Shown piece after piece: positions 44,169 through 55,788 of a stretch of 64,000 nucleotides of DNA. The DNA comes from Akebia trifoliata (lineage: Eukaryota; Streptophyta; Magnoliopsida; Ranunculales; Lardizabalaceae). The notes under the pieces were generated by a model. That model did not search any database. It worked only from the letters and a program-made list of their open reading frames with translations, and was not told where the DNA came from. The number at the start of each line of letters is the position of its first letter. Position 1 is the stretch's first letter. Position numbers and translations under genes: made by a program. The DNA lies in the NCBI GenBank assembly GCA_017979445.1, contig CM030715.1, forward strand, positions 31,989,756 to 32,053,755, written 5' to 3'.

Positions 44169-46740
44169 CTATATATATATGGTGTGTTGTTAGTAACAAT
44201 TAGTGTGGTAATAGATTTTTTCCTTGATAGGTACTTTTCTTACCACTTGGAATATTAATTTTTCTTTTTAACATAAAAAATCCATTAACTTCAAAACCAA
44301 TCTCTCAAAAATCCCGAAAGAATCAACCACGATGTTAACTTGAATGAGAAGAAAACCACACTGAAGAAGAAATTCTTTTGTGTGTGTGTATATGTCATTA
44401 ATCTTATCTATAATATTTTAAGAAAAAATTCAGGGATTAGATGGGAAATTTGTCAAATTCATATGCCTTTATTTAATTTGATAGGATTTGTTACAATTAT
44501 TAAGAATTTTAAAGATGTAATATAACTTCTGAAGATTGGGATTGTAATATAATCATTCTAGAGGTTGATTTTATGATAAACTGATATCGATCACAATTCC
44601 ATCATTAAATTAATTAAAGAATAAAAAAATGTTGAAAAAATGAAGAACACAAGAACTTTTTACGTGGTTCGATAAATTTCTAACGTTGAAAAAATGTTGC
44701 ATGACCTCTCCTCCCCAGTCTCCCCCTTTCATCATTTTTCCCTTTTCCTCTCCTTTTACAATGGTATTAACCCCTTTTAAATAGAAGAATCCTAATTCTA
44801 ATTAAATTAAAAATATCATTTTTACCCTTATTAAATAAAATAATTATCTATTATAGAAGAATCCTTCCAAATTGAGATTTTTTCCTAATTACATAAAAAT
44901 CTATTTAAACCTAGTTATGTGTCTATTTCGAGATATGTGTTGATGATGCGAATGAATGATATAGGGGAAATAATTCTTAATTCGATTTGAAAAAGACATA
45001 AAGTCAGTTAGTTTGGGTCAAGCATAATTATGTTTGGATTGTAATAGTATTGACATGTCTAACCCAATTATAAGTAGGTAGTGTTTAAGTTAGAGAGATA
45101 AACCCATTTAACCTATTTTGACCCATTTAATTATTCTACCATTAACGTGTCATTTTGACCGACATACAAGTTTACCTATATATAATCCATTTAAAGCAAG
45201 AAACATAGAAATTATATAAAATATCAATAATCCTTTACCTGGTTAATCTTTTTAATTTTTAAAGATACCTATTTTAAGGGCTTTTTGTTTTTAACTTTGA
45301 TATTGTCCTCATTGTGTTTGTTTGGTTTTGTTTTTGTTTTTATTTCTATTTTTTATTATGGGTAAACTAGAACTCATGACTTTAAAGTTGTTTTGCAATG
45401 TGTCAAATCAAATTGGACAATGGGTCCAAGCCCTTGATTGTATTGTGTTCAAATCTAACATTTTTAATAATTATAAAATGGATTAGGTTTGAATCGGGTA
45501 AATTTTCAAATTACTATTACCCTAACATCCCTCGACTCATTGCCACCACGAACCACATATCTATATGTCACACCTAAAAATATGGCCAGTTGCCACATGG
45601 ATGTAGATCACAAAATTTAAAAAATTCTAAACAAGTTAAAAATATAAGTTGGATTTGAATTTTAAATCAAGTATTTAGTAATTGTCCATTTTAAAATTTT
45701 TGATCGAGTAACTATTATTTTTTGAATCTAATCTAGGCCATGAACATTAGAGAGTTGATATATTATTTGGACCAATGTGACAGTTCATATTATCCAAATG
45801 AGGATCTTGATCCATGTCATTTTTAACGAGACATTGGTGATCTTCAAAGACATGTGTATTTTATTTTGATATGAACTATGAGACCGGTTTAAGGATCTAG
45901 ATTTTGGTAAGGATAAGATTCGATAAGAATTCAATTAGATAACTTATCACACATGTTTTTGGTCAATCATCTCCTGGTCCAAAAAGGATCTAATCTGATA
46001 ATGTGTTTGAAATGTATGAAATATGTAGATATGTTGATTAAATTTTTTTTTTTTAAACCTTTTTATTTTTTATGATGAGGGTCTGGACATGTAGACACGA
46101 TTAGTAAAAGTGAGGCAACTGGCCTCTTAAATAATCATATCTTGCCCAAATACCCCTCGAGTTCATGTAATACCCTACAAACCACACGTATCAAGTGAGC
46201 ATGGATAAATCCCTCTGGGTGGCTCTTAGTACAGTATTTTTTTTATAAATATTTTACTAAGTTAGTAAGAAAAGTTTTTCGATTGCATTATCGTGTAGCA
46301 TCAAAAACATGGTCACAGGGATGTGAACTTCAATTATTATTATTATTATTATTTTTTTTAAGAAAAAATAATTTTTTATCATTGAATTTTTATTTTAGAT
46401 TTGGAAATTTGATAAATAGTCGTTTATTTTCAAAAACCTAAATCAAACCCCCAAAAACATGTTTTTTATTAATTTTCTTTTCTTTCTGGATCTTGAGATT
46501 TTCAGTGAAATCTAGAGGACTGTAATATTGGATTACCAATATGGTTATTCATATAGGCACAACGACCCTTAGTAAGATTTAAAATCTTGCTATATTAGTC
46601 AGGCTAGTAACTCTTTTTCAAATAAACCTGAGAACGGATTCGCTACGATACATATATCCTATCCGATTGGATCCGGATCCAGGTCTTAAAAATCTACAAC
46701 AGATTATTCCACGTACAGGTAACCGGTTATAACCGGTTTT
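44169..46740. other. Intergenic, no gene seen
   Basis: AT-rich. It includes a second copy of a dispersed repeat at 46490-46620 (partner 35020-35150) and a partial MITE end at about 44185-44215. No gene. Confidence 0.45.
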
Positions 46741-46744
46741 CTCT

Positions 46745-47102
46745 CCACGTGGTGTGCACAGAATTGTCGAACTTAGACTTCATTCTTAAATAATTATTCG
46801 GTTGTCAAGATCGCGACTTTTCAAAATCATGTATAGCGACCTGCTTCCAGATTCCAAGATAACTTCCCCACGTGTCGATCCTATACGCCAGCTTAGCGGC
46901 GCTGGTTCTCCCTAATAATGCCACGTATATTCCATCCAAAATTCCCTGTATAGAAAGCGAATATTAAAAGAAGCCACTAAAGTTCTACCCCATCGGTGCC
47001 ACGTGGTACGCTTTTAGTAGTTCGGTGGACATAATTCATTGACCCACGTAGCAGACGACATCATACTGCACCTTTCTTGATCAGACACAGTTTGACACGT
47101 GT
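46745..47102. promoter_or_regulatory. Cluster of ACGT/G-box (ABRE-like) motifs, distal AHG1 promoter
   Basis: Four CACGTG-core motifs occur in 360 bases: CCACGTGG at 46745-46752, CCACGTGTC at 46868-46876, CCACGTGG at 46999-47006 and ACACGTGT at 47095-47102. CCACGTA variants are at about 46700, 46919 and 47044. bZIP factors of the ABF/AREB type bind such sites, and clade-A PP2C genes are commonly ABA-induced. The cluster lies 1.25-1.6 kb upstream of the AHG1 ATG. Motifs seen; function inferred. Confidence 0.6.
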
Positions 47103-47229
47103 AAGATTGTGACCACGAAAAGACTCGCGGTCTGTAGAATTCGTCCAGCTGTATTTTAATATGTACCGCTATTTTCATTTAAAGAGATCAATAATTAGAC
47201 ATACTCATTAATATAAATAATGGGTTGCT

Positions 47230-48050
47230 TTAGACGGGCCTCTCATAATTCCCTTTGACTAAGGTTTTGTATAGAAAATTAAATGAAATGACTTAAATAA
47301 CCTTATCTTAAATCTCAATCCGAAGTCCCTTGATTTTTCAGCCAAGCCATAAAATCTGTTATCTTTAGGTTATTATCCTATATAGGATAAGTTAGTTTAA
47401 TTTTTTTTTTTTTTAAGCTTATATTTCTTGTACTACAAAATTTTTTGATTTTTCTGCTTAAAAATCCATTTTTTACTTTAAAAAATCTTATCTCTTATTT
47501 TTGAGATTTGGAGAGAGAGAATCTTAAGGTAGAAGATAAACTAATTTTTTTTTTTTAAATTTTAACTTCTTGATATCTGGATGAATTATTTTTGAATTTA
47601 TTTAATTTTATCTAAATTTGTCTTATAAAATATAAAAAAATTATATGAATTCTTTTATTTTTCAAATTTTTTTTTTTTGAAATAGTAAATTTTGCTTTTA
47701 AGATTTTAAGTTTAGAGAAGATAAAATCTTATATTTAAAGAAGAGAGTAAAAAATTTAGAATCATGATAAATTGACGCATTTGTCATGATAGTGCACAAT
47801 ATTATATTGATCTCTTTTCTTTGGGATTTACAAGGAAAAAAGATCAATGGTTTTGTACATTATTAAGTCAAGAGCATCACTTTATCATTAATCAAATCGA
47901 AGATTATTGATTTTGACTTTAAGGATAAAATCAATTATAAAATAAAAATGAGGGCATTTAAGTAATTTACAATAGAATCATAGAAAAGTAATGTCACACG
48001 TCAGAAATTTGAAAACACGAGGGTATCGCAAATATTGACCCTTCGTACCT
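47230..48050. other. AT-rich insert between distal and proximal AHG1 promoter
   Basis: About 800 bases with much lower GC than either side. Its ends resemble parts of the MITE at 17622-18085 (AATGAAATGACTTAAATAACC near the left; GAGGGCATTTAAGTAATTTAC near the right, partly complementary). I suspect an old TIR insertion but cannot define exact ends. Confidence 0.35.
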
Positions 48051-48139
48051 AAATCATCCAAAAGATCGCGATACGGTAAATTGACTCGATGGGATGTGCA
48101 AGCAGAAGACGACTAAAAGTCTATGAATCATCATATAGG

Positions 48140-48157
48140 ACACGTGTCATTATATAA
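48140..48157 (+). promoter_or_regulatory. Proximal AHG1 promoter: G-box next to TATA box
   Basis: ACACGTGT at 48140-48147 is followed directly by TATATAA at 48151-48157. This would place transcription start near 48180-48190 and give a 5' UTR of about 165-175 bases. Confidence 0.6.
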
Positions 48158-48282
48158 AATGGATGGTCGGTGACAAAAACATTGGGCAGTTAGGGCAGCT
48201 GCCCGTGAAGCTGGATAGTCGGGCTGCTTCACCACGTCGCCATTTTCTTATTGTACTGAAAGAAAGCCTCACACCGCCAGAA

Positions 48283-48381
48283 ATGATCAACGGTGGTGAT
48301 CAAAGCTCTTTTCATGATCTTTTTTCGCTATACAGTTGTTCGTACGACAGCAGATGGCTCAGGTTTGCAGTAACATGGTGA
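48283..48381 (+). other. Upstream ORF overlapping the AHG1 start
   Basis: ATG at 48283 opens a 32-residue frame that overlaps the first AHG1 ATG (48354) out of frame and stops at TGA 48379-48381. That stop overlaps the context of the second in-frame AHG1 ATG (48375-48377): the bases read ATGGTGA. G is at -3 of the upstream ATG. It could reduce translation of the phosphatase or steer it to Met8. Confidence 0.5.
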
Positions 48382-51300
48382 GCGACGAAGATTCTCCGCT
48401 GAAATGCCGGGAAGCTCGCCGGCGCCGAATGGAGATGCGAAGATTCTCTTCCGTCGTCGGTACGGCTTTATCCTCTCCGGTGAAAACAAAGGAGAAAGGA
48501 CTGGAAAATCCAGACCATTCGATCGTCCCGAAACGAAAACGTAAGGTCGAGATGGTTGAATCTACGTCATCTTCTTCGAGTGGAGAACCGGAATCTGCGG
48601 ATGCGAGTCCGTCCGCTTTGTGTCAGGTTCCGGTCATCGATATAGTTCCGATTTTCGGTTCGATGTCAGTTTCCGGACGTTCGCGTGAAATGGAGGATGA
48701 GATATCCGTACGACCTAACTTGTGCCGACCGGAGATCTCCGGTGGACGACCGGTTCATTTCTTCGGTGTCTACGACGGTCATGGTGGTCCACACGTAAAT
48801 CTCATACTTAAATTTTTTATTTTTATTTTTTTAATAATATTAATAATATTTATAAAATATATTAATTAAAAATTTAGGTGGCGACGCTATGCAAAGAGAA
48901 GATGCACGTGTTCTTGGAAGAAGAGTTGATGAGGACGACGAATGAGGGAAGTTCAGCTGCAACGCAGCTGGACGTGGAGGTTCGACCGCAGGAGAGGTGG
49001 AGGTCAGTAATGTATAGGTGCTTCGAGAGGATGGATGAGGTGGCGTTAAGTGCTTGTGCATGCGGGAGCATTGGAGGTCCATGCGGATGTGATCGAGCAG
49101 GACTGACGTCGGAGATTGTTGGGTCCACAGCTGTTGTGTCTGTTCTCACACCTGACCGCATACTTGTTGCCAACTGTGGAGACTCTCGAGCTGTTCTTAG
49201 CCGCGGAGGGAGAGCTATTCCTCTCTCGTCTGATCATAAGGTCTGATTTATTTTTTTAATAATTAACGGTTTTGAGACTATGAGCCCATCAATTTTTGAT
49301 GCATCCGATCCGATTTGGAAATTAGACTAATTTAATGATGCGGATACTTAATTTTGATGCAGCCAGACAGGTCAGATGAGCTAGCAAGGATTGAAGCTGC
49401 AGGAGGTCGAGTTATCTACTTGAATGGAGCACGAGTTCTTGGAATTCTCGCCATGTCCCGCGCACTAGGTAATAATTTAGCTCTTTTCTTGTATCTTTAT
49501 TCTTTAATAAAGAGATGTATACAAAGATTTATTTGCTGTACTCAATGGCCTGCGGCCATGTGTTACTATATATTACATTGTTAGCTTAAAATCTACCTTA
49601 TAATAGCATACCCAACAATTTTTTTTTTTTTTTTTTGTTGGGTTGGTGGGCATTTACCAAACACTTAGTGAAAAAAAAAAAAAAGAGGATGGAACGATGG
49701 TAAAAGCGTGACTAGGGCTTAAAATGGGTCGGATTTTATCCGAAATCCGAGTGATCCAAATCTGAATTTAGCGGGTTTGGTTCCTTAAAAAATACCCGAA
49801 TTAAAAATGGGTTGGATATGGGTTGATATCCCTTGATCTGAGTTGGATCCGGGTTAGATATGGATCCACCCCTATATTTGTTTATATCCCAATGATACGT
49901 TACTATATAAGTTATATTTTTATATATGTCAAGGTATCTTTTCTCAACCAACAAGTGATTGGGCATAGCGTCCAAGGCCTCCCTCCAAGAAGGAAGAGGT
50001 CACGAGTTCAAGTCATCTTTAATGATTTTCCTTAAAATAATCTTGAACGGTTCAAAATTATCCGATCCGACTGACTCGAATAAATTAATTCAATCGGATC
50101 GGATCTTAATACAAGTTTAGTGAAAGCAAAATCAAAATGATTCAGACCTGATTGACTTGAATCAATTAATTCGATTGGGTCAGATCTAGATACAAGTTTA
50201 GTGAAAGCAAAATCAAAATGGTTTGGATATGGTTTTAGCTAGTAGGATCTGAGTCTAATTAGAATTTGGATCCGGATAATTTTTTTGGATATGGATATAC
50301 TCATATCCGATCCATTTTAAGCCCCAAGTGTGATGGGGTGTTGTACTTTTGGCTAACTTATCATAATGCCACGTGGTGTTCATACAAAGTAAAGTCATAA
50401 TTTGTTTGGTTCCCATATTATTTCCTTAATACGGTGTTGTGATGGGGGTGTTGGGCTTTTTGTTAGCTTTACCTTAATGCCAAGTGATGTTCATACAATG
50501 TGTTGTGAGATGTCTAGTATTCTTATTGGGCTTGGACTTCAAGAGGCAAGGCAGTATCAAAAGGGGCCTTTCATGATGTGGAGTGGGCTCGGCTCGGAGC
50601 GAGAGGGAAAGGTCCTAGGTTAGGTTACTCGATTGGGCCCATGTGGGGGTTCGGGGGAAGCGCATCTGAAGCAAATGTTTTTGGGTATATATTGTATTTT
50701 CGAGTAGGGTTTTATTATTGTTTTTGCTCTGTGAGGTTCCTTGCAGCTGTGGATAGAGAGTCTATAATCTTTATTGTTGATGGTGGATTTTTCTCCCTCT
50801 CTTCCTTGGACGTAGGCAATTTGCCGAACCACGTAAATCTTGTGAGTTTGTTTTGTTTATGTTTTTTTAATTTTTATCTTTACTCTTGTTATGCTTCCGC
50901 ATAGCACAAAGTATTGTCACAATTTGTTTGGCCTCCCATATTAGTTCTTGCGAAATGCGTCCATATACCCATCTTGTAAGAAAATGTCGTAATAAGTTTG
51001 TGTGTTCAGGTCAAGTCCAGTTGTTAGTTTATAGAATAGTGTCAACATAGGCATATTCAGTGGTGGGGCCCACAAAGCTAGCAAAATTGGATGCACATGC
51101 ACGGGGATGCAATGAAAAAAATGGACATTTCTTTGGGGTTTGCGTTGATTTAAATTTGACAAAATTGAGTGATTGTCAATCAAGTTGTTTGTAAGAGGTA
51201 GCGATCTAGTATGATTGATCATAGATTCATAGTTATGACTTATGATGATTCTTATGTAAAATATGAAGGCTTAACATCCTCCTCGAGGAGGGTACTTGCT

Positions 51301-53401
51301 TGCCCTTTCCACACGATCAACACCAAGAGCATTACTTTACCATTCCCTTGTTCAAACCAAGATTGGTTCAGGTTGGTCTACAAGGGATTGTCTTGAATAT
51401 TCTATAATCGTAATTGTGATGGTTTTCGCTGCTCACACTCCTCGAGATTTGCACCTTGCTGGATCAAAAGATCTTCTCTTGATCAGACGGTTGCAATCAT
51501 TGGGTCATTATCTTCATTAATATGTCTTCAGGAGCAAGGATTATCAAGCTTTTGATCTCTTGGCTTCTGGTAAGAAGAGAGTCACCGGGTGTGGTGTCTG
51601 CCAAATGCACTCTGAAGATTAAGTCAGTGATCACAGTTGAAAGATAAGAATGAGAAGGAAAAGAAGAAGATGAACATTGTGTATAACAGTTTGAGAGAAT
51701 TTTTTTGGACCCATTCTTAGATATCTGATTTATATATATATAGGCAAATTTCGAGGACATGTGTCACGACTTGCGTGATTCAGGTGTCTCATGAACTGGA
51801 CAATTGATAGATGTGAGGTACATGAGTGGTCTTGTGAAGTAGGTCCATAGCATTTAATGCCAAATTGTGACAATATTTTAAATTTAGGTTTTCCGATAGG
51901 GAATGTTTCATCCAATTTTTATTTTATTTTATTTTTTATATATAAGATATGGTCTCTCTCTCATTTAACATTGAAGGTCTGCTCTATTTAATGTTTTGTC
52001 TTATTCAATTCTAAATATAATGCCGAGCTTGTCTCTTAAGTTACACAATATCTTGTTTCGAGATGGATTGCACCTGGTCATATATTGAAGATATTTAGGA
52101 AGATATATCCTTGGCTTATGCATTATGCCCTGATGATGCTACTGGTTAAATGGCTGGGATGAGGGTGAATCTGATGGCTTCTACTTGAAGGACTATGATC
52201 CGTATTTTTTGATATATAGACCTGTAAAATTTCGGTTTCTTCATTTATCTGTGACTACTAAGCTCAATATCAGAGATATTTCTCTGGTGTTTACAAATCT
52301 TGAGCTCATGTACTTTAGATTATGTCAAGGTGTGATACGTTTTAGTCGGATTTTTTGTTACCTCAAGGAGACATGTGTCTTGCTTTATTAGGAGTGGAAA
52401 AAATGGTATCCTCAGTAACACCAACCTAACTTGGGTTTGGATGCTCGGGTCACTCATTCTTCAGGCAACTTGACTTGGTTTGAGTTGGGTGATAGTCAAA
52501 TTGATTGACTAGGTTGGTAACCATTCTTTTAGAATTGAAGTTTATCTTTTTAGAATCAATTTTGCTAAAAACTACTACGACATAATTAATCTTATCCCTT
52601 TCTCTTTAATGGGATGTCGTCATCTCTTTGTTTTCTTGAGAAGTGGTTGGAATTTGAGAATTTTCAGATTTCTATTTGTGTCTAGCTCAAGACAAAATGA
52701 TGTTTTGAATGTTCAATTTGTTTTTGCTGAAACTAAAACAATGTCAATCAAGAGTAGTATCAGAATATGCCATAAGCTATGATGTTCACGTAGGGACACT
52801 GATATGCATACCTAAGCCCGGATAAAGGAGGGGAGGGTTTGTCAGGTTGACAGTCAGTGAAAATCTGGACCCCTAAAATGAATCCTGATCAGACTTTTCA
52901 TTCCATTCGTGGTGCAATTGTGCAATCATGGCTCTAGACGGTGGAATGAATGGACAGTATTCTTTTAGCCGACCCCAAAGCTTTGGGATAAGGCTTTGAG
53001 GCTGATATAACATTTGATATATTTTCCTTTATAAACTTTTTTTAAAATTGTTGTGAACAGGAGACAAGTATCTAAAACCAATAGTGATCTCGGAACCCGA
53101 GGTAAGCTTCACAGAAAGGACACCGGAAGATGAATGCTTAATCCTGGCAAGTGATGGCTTATGGGATGTTCTGTCAAATGAAATGGCTTGTGACGTGGCT
53201 CGCAGGTGTCTCCTTGAGGGAAGTCCATCTGCGACTATAAGAGTATCATCTACTGAGAACACCAAAGGAAATGCTGCTGAACAGGTATGCCAATCCCAAA
53301 CCTGCTGTTCACGTGCAGCTGCACTGCTTACTCGCCTTGCATTGGGACGGAAAAGTGCTGATAACATAAGCGTCATTGTCATCAATTTGAAAAGAGTTTG
53401 A
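48354..53401 (+). CDS. AHG1: Clade-A protein phosphatase 2C, AHG1 type
   Basis: Four exons, 48354-48794, 48878-49240, 49363-49468 and 53061-53401, join in frame to 416 residues. The basic N-terminus ([17 protein letters not shown]) and VRPNLCRP ahead of [17 protein letters not shown] are AHG1-like. Metal-binding and catalytic blocks are present: [45 protein letters not shown] and [13 protein letters not shown]. The Cys-rich [13 protein letters not shown] loop also fits AHG1. The Trp that inserts into ABA-PYL receptors in ABI1/HAB1 (context VIQW) is Leu288 here (VIYL). AHG1 dephosphorylates SnRK2 kinases, represses ABA signalling in seeds, binds DOG1 and is poorly inhibited by ABA receptors. 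First ATG chosen; Met8 has a stronger context (AACATGG). Intron 3 is 3.6 kb with a hAT-like insert. Confidence 0.93.
49713..50326. mobile_element. hAT-like element in AHG1 intron 3
   Basis: The left end TAGGGCTTAAAATGGGTCGG and the complement of the right end TGGGGCTTAAAATGGATCGG form clear TIRs. Flanks AGCGTGAC (49705-49712) and AGTGTGAT (50327-50334) agree at 6 of 8 positions, as an aged 8-bp duplication. A tRNA-like stretch at about 49950-50020 (GATTGGGCATAGCG, later CACGAGTTCAAGTC) may be a nested SINE. Confidence 0.65.
50335..53060. other. Rest of AHG1 intron 3
   Basis: No gene or domain is recognised in this 2.7 kb. ORFs of 60-108 codons at 50402-50904 and 51211-51520 have no family features. 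Repeated CACAATTTGTTTGG / ATAATTTGTTTGGTTCCC blocks (about 50397 and 50916) suggest an old local duplication. Confidence 0.4.
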
Positions 53402-53539
53402 TATGGTTAGCAACATAATATTTGGATTTTCTGTGAAAGAGGGAGAGGGAGAGAGAGAGTTTTACAGGTGGATCTATAATGAACGAAGAAATCCGCTTAA
53501 TACGGGAAGATCTTGATAACTGGATTTTGTTCCATAGAT

Positions 53540-54790
53540 TCAATTGGTAGTAAGACTTTCAGGTGTGAAGCATGAATACTCCACGCCTTCATCTTCCATG
53601 CATTCATTGGATCCAACCTAGGAATTACTGTAGGCCATCCAGAAACCCAAATAAATGGTGATTTTGGCCAATCTAGTGTTGTAATCTTCTGATGTATGAA
53701 CTCTTTTCTTTCATTGTGTCATAGTTCTTCACTGATTGTCTAAAAAATTCAGGAATTTAAAATAGATTGAATGGCTAAGATCCTCGATTTTAATTTTTGA
53801 GGAGAATGAAATTATTAATTTCAGGTTTAAAGTAAAAATGATTTTGGCACATAACATGATAAACAATAAGGTACAATGGTTTTTATTAAAAATATATATA
53901 TATATATATATATATATTTTTTGGAGTTATAGGAAAAAGAAGGGAGAAAGATAAATTGGTGACTGGTGAGAAATAAATTGTAGATCACATATGATTCATT
54001 ATTAAAAAATAATTTATGAACAAGATTTATATTTTTATACAGAAATAAATTATGATTAGTTAGGTTTCCACATAACATTTTATTGTTATGTTTTCTGACT
54101 ATTAGTATGTGCCAAGTTTAGAACCTTAATGGATGCACTCATGGGGCAAGATTGTTGGCTAGTTCAGGAGTTGGGATGGGTGAGTAATTAGTGGCGACGA
54201 GTGACATTGAATCACTTCGGAAAAGGCCTACAAGGGGCATTATGGTGTGCATTTGAAACAAATACGATTGCAACAGGCATTTCGGTAGAAGGTATACCAG
54301 GGAAAAAAAGGAGCAGATTGCCATGGTACATAGGATATTGTGTGCGACATTTTGATTTTCACAAGCCAATCAAACATTATTGTATAATATGTTGATCTTG
54401 AAGGATGAATCTGTCGATTGATTGAGTTCATAAGTTCATTATTATGGGGATCTCAATCGATTTTCTATTAGTTAAGGTTATAGTACATTTTCTTGAACGC
54501 ATTCTAATTTTATCCTTCCTTGGAATATCTTCCCATCTCAACCGTCCATTGTAGCTTTATCATATTTTTTTTGATAGTTTGGTAAAAATCATTTGCCAAT
54601 AAGAACTAGGTGAACTCTTATACCGTCTTCAAAATTCACCATGGTGTAGTCTGCATTTTCCCAATCCTGATTCCAATACCCATTTTGACTATTTTGGTCA
54701 ACTTTCTCTCTATTTTTGGAATCCAAATCATGTTCTTGCCAAACCATCAGTAATTTAATTATTAATTAATATCAAACATGTACATCTGCG
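53540..54790. repeat. Paralogous flank, copy 1 (3' of AHG1)
   Basis: The same blocks occur in the same order and orientation in 61330-63330: AGGTGTGAAGCATG, TAGGAATTACTGTA, TGATGTATGAACTC, CACATATGATTCAT, GTGCATTTGAAACAAATACG, TTTTGATTTTCACAAGCCAA, and finally CCAATACCCATTTTGACTATTTTGG (in part). The first blocks lie where the AHG1 3' UTR should be. Copy 1 is about 0.75 kb shorter overall. Confidence 0.7.
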
Positions 54791-55788
54791 TGGATACTTA
54801 GCAGCTTGGGCTCTTGGAGGTTAGATATTTGTACTTAAATTCTTTTAATAAATTGGGCGTACCATATATCTAATCTTCATTAGTATTTAAAGAGGTAAAC
54901 CAAGATCAGTGGATTGATTTACTCAATCCGCTTTACTTATTAGTCTCTCCTCCATAGTCTGCCGATTGTTCCCCCTTTTGTTTATTGATGGATCGATTAA
55001 TAAAGTACGTACTAGCTGTGTACGTATATGCAAAGATACTTAATTACAGTTTTTTTTTTTTATAATTATATTTCATCAACTAGTAAGCTCACAAAAGATC
55101 TAATGCTATTGAATTTAAGCTTGATTTAAAATGGTTAATATTTATCATTTTATTTAAGAAGGAAAAGTAAGAATCTCAAGAAACTAATATATTAGATTAA
55201 CTTTGGTAGAATGACTTACAAAGACCCAATTAAAGCATTTGATTAATATCTACTAAAGCAGATGCTCATACTGTTCTACAATATTATGAGAAGTACATAG
55301 AAGTTCAGAATCAAACATTTTCATACAACTAACTCACAAAATCTTTACCATGGTTGAGCTCTGAGTGTTGAAATGATAATATCCTGACCCTGATTCATGC
55401 TGATATTGAATTGAGTTCTACTTCTTCAAATGTTTCCACCCATGTAAAAGCTTGAATACCTACGAAAAACTGAAAGTAATACAACTACGACAAACTGAAA
55501 GTAAATCCTACTGATCAACTCATAAACTTCACCCCGGCTGAATTCACATTGTTGGATTGTTGTCATCAAACTGATTCGCACTAATATTGAATTTGCGGTC
55601 CGCCACTTTTTTTCCCGAACTTGTAGCTACACACACACACACACCAAAATATGAGGTTTTAATGAGTATGTCAAAGGTCTTAAACTTTTTCCATAAACGT
55701 AATTCACCTATCTTTAAGGGGTATCAAGCATAAAATGAAGTATATATAAGACATACCTGATATGTGGCCCAGTTGATTTGGTAGAAAA
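54791..55788. other. Intergenic, 3' of the response regulator
   Basis: AT-rich; a short (CA)n at about 55629-55645 is present. No gene seen. Exons 3' of the response-regulator stop (UTR) may lie here but are not recognisable. Confidence 0.4.
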
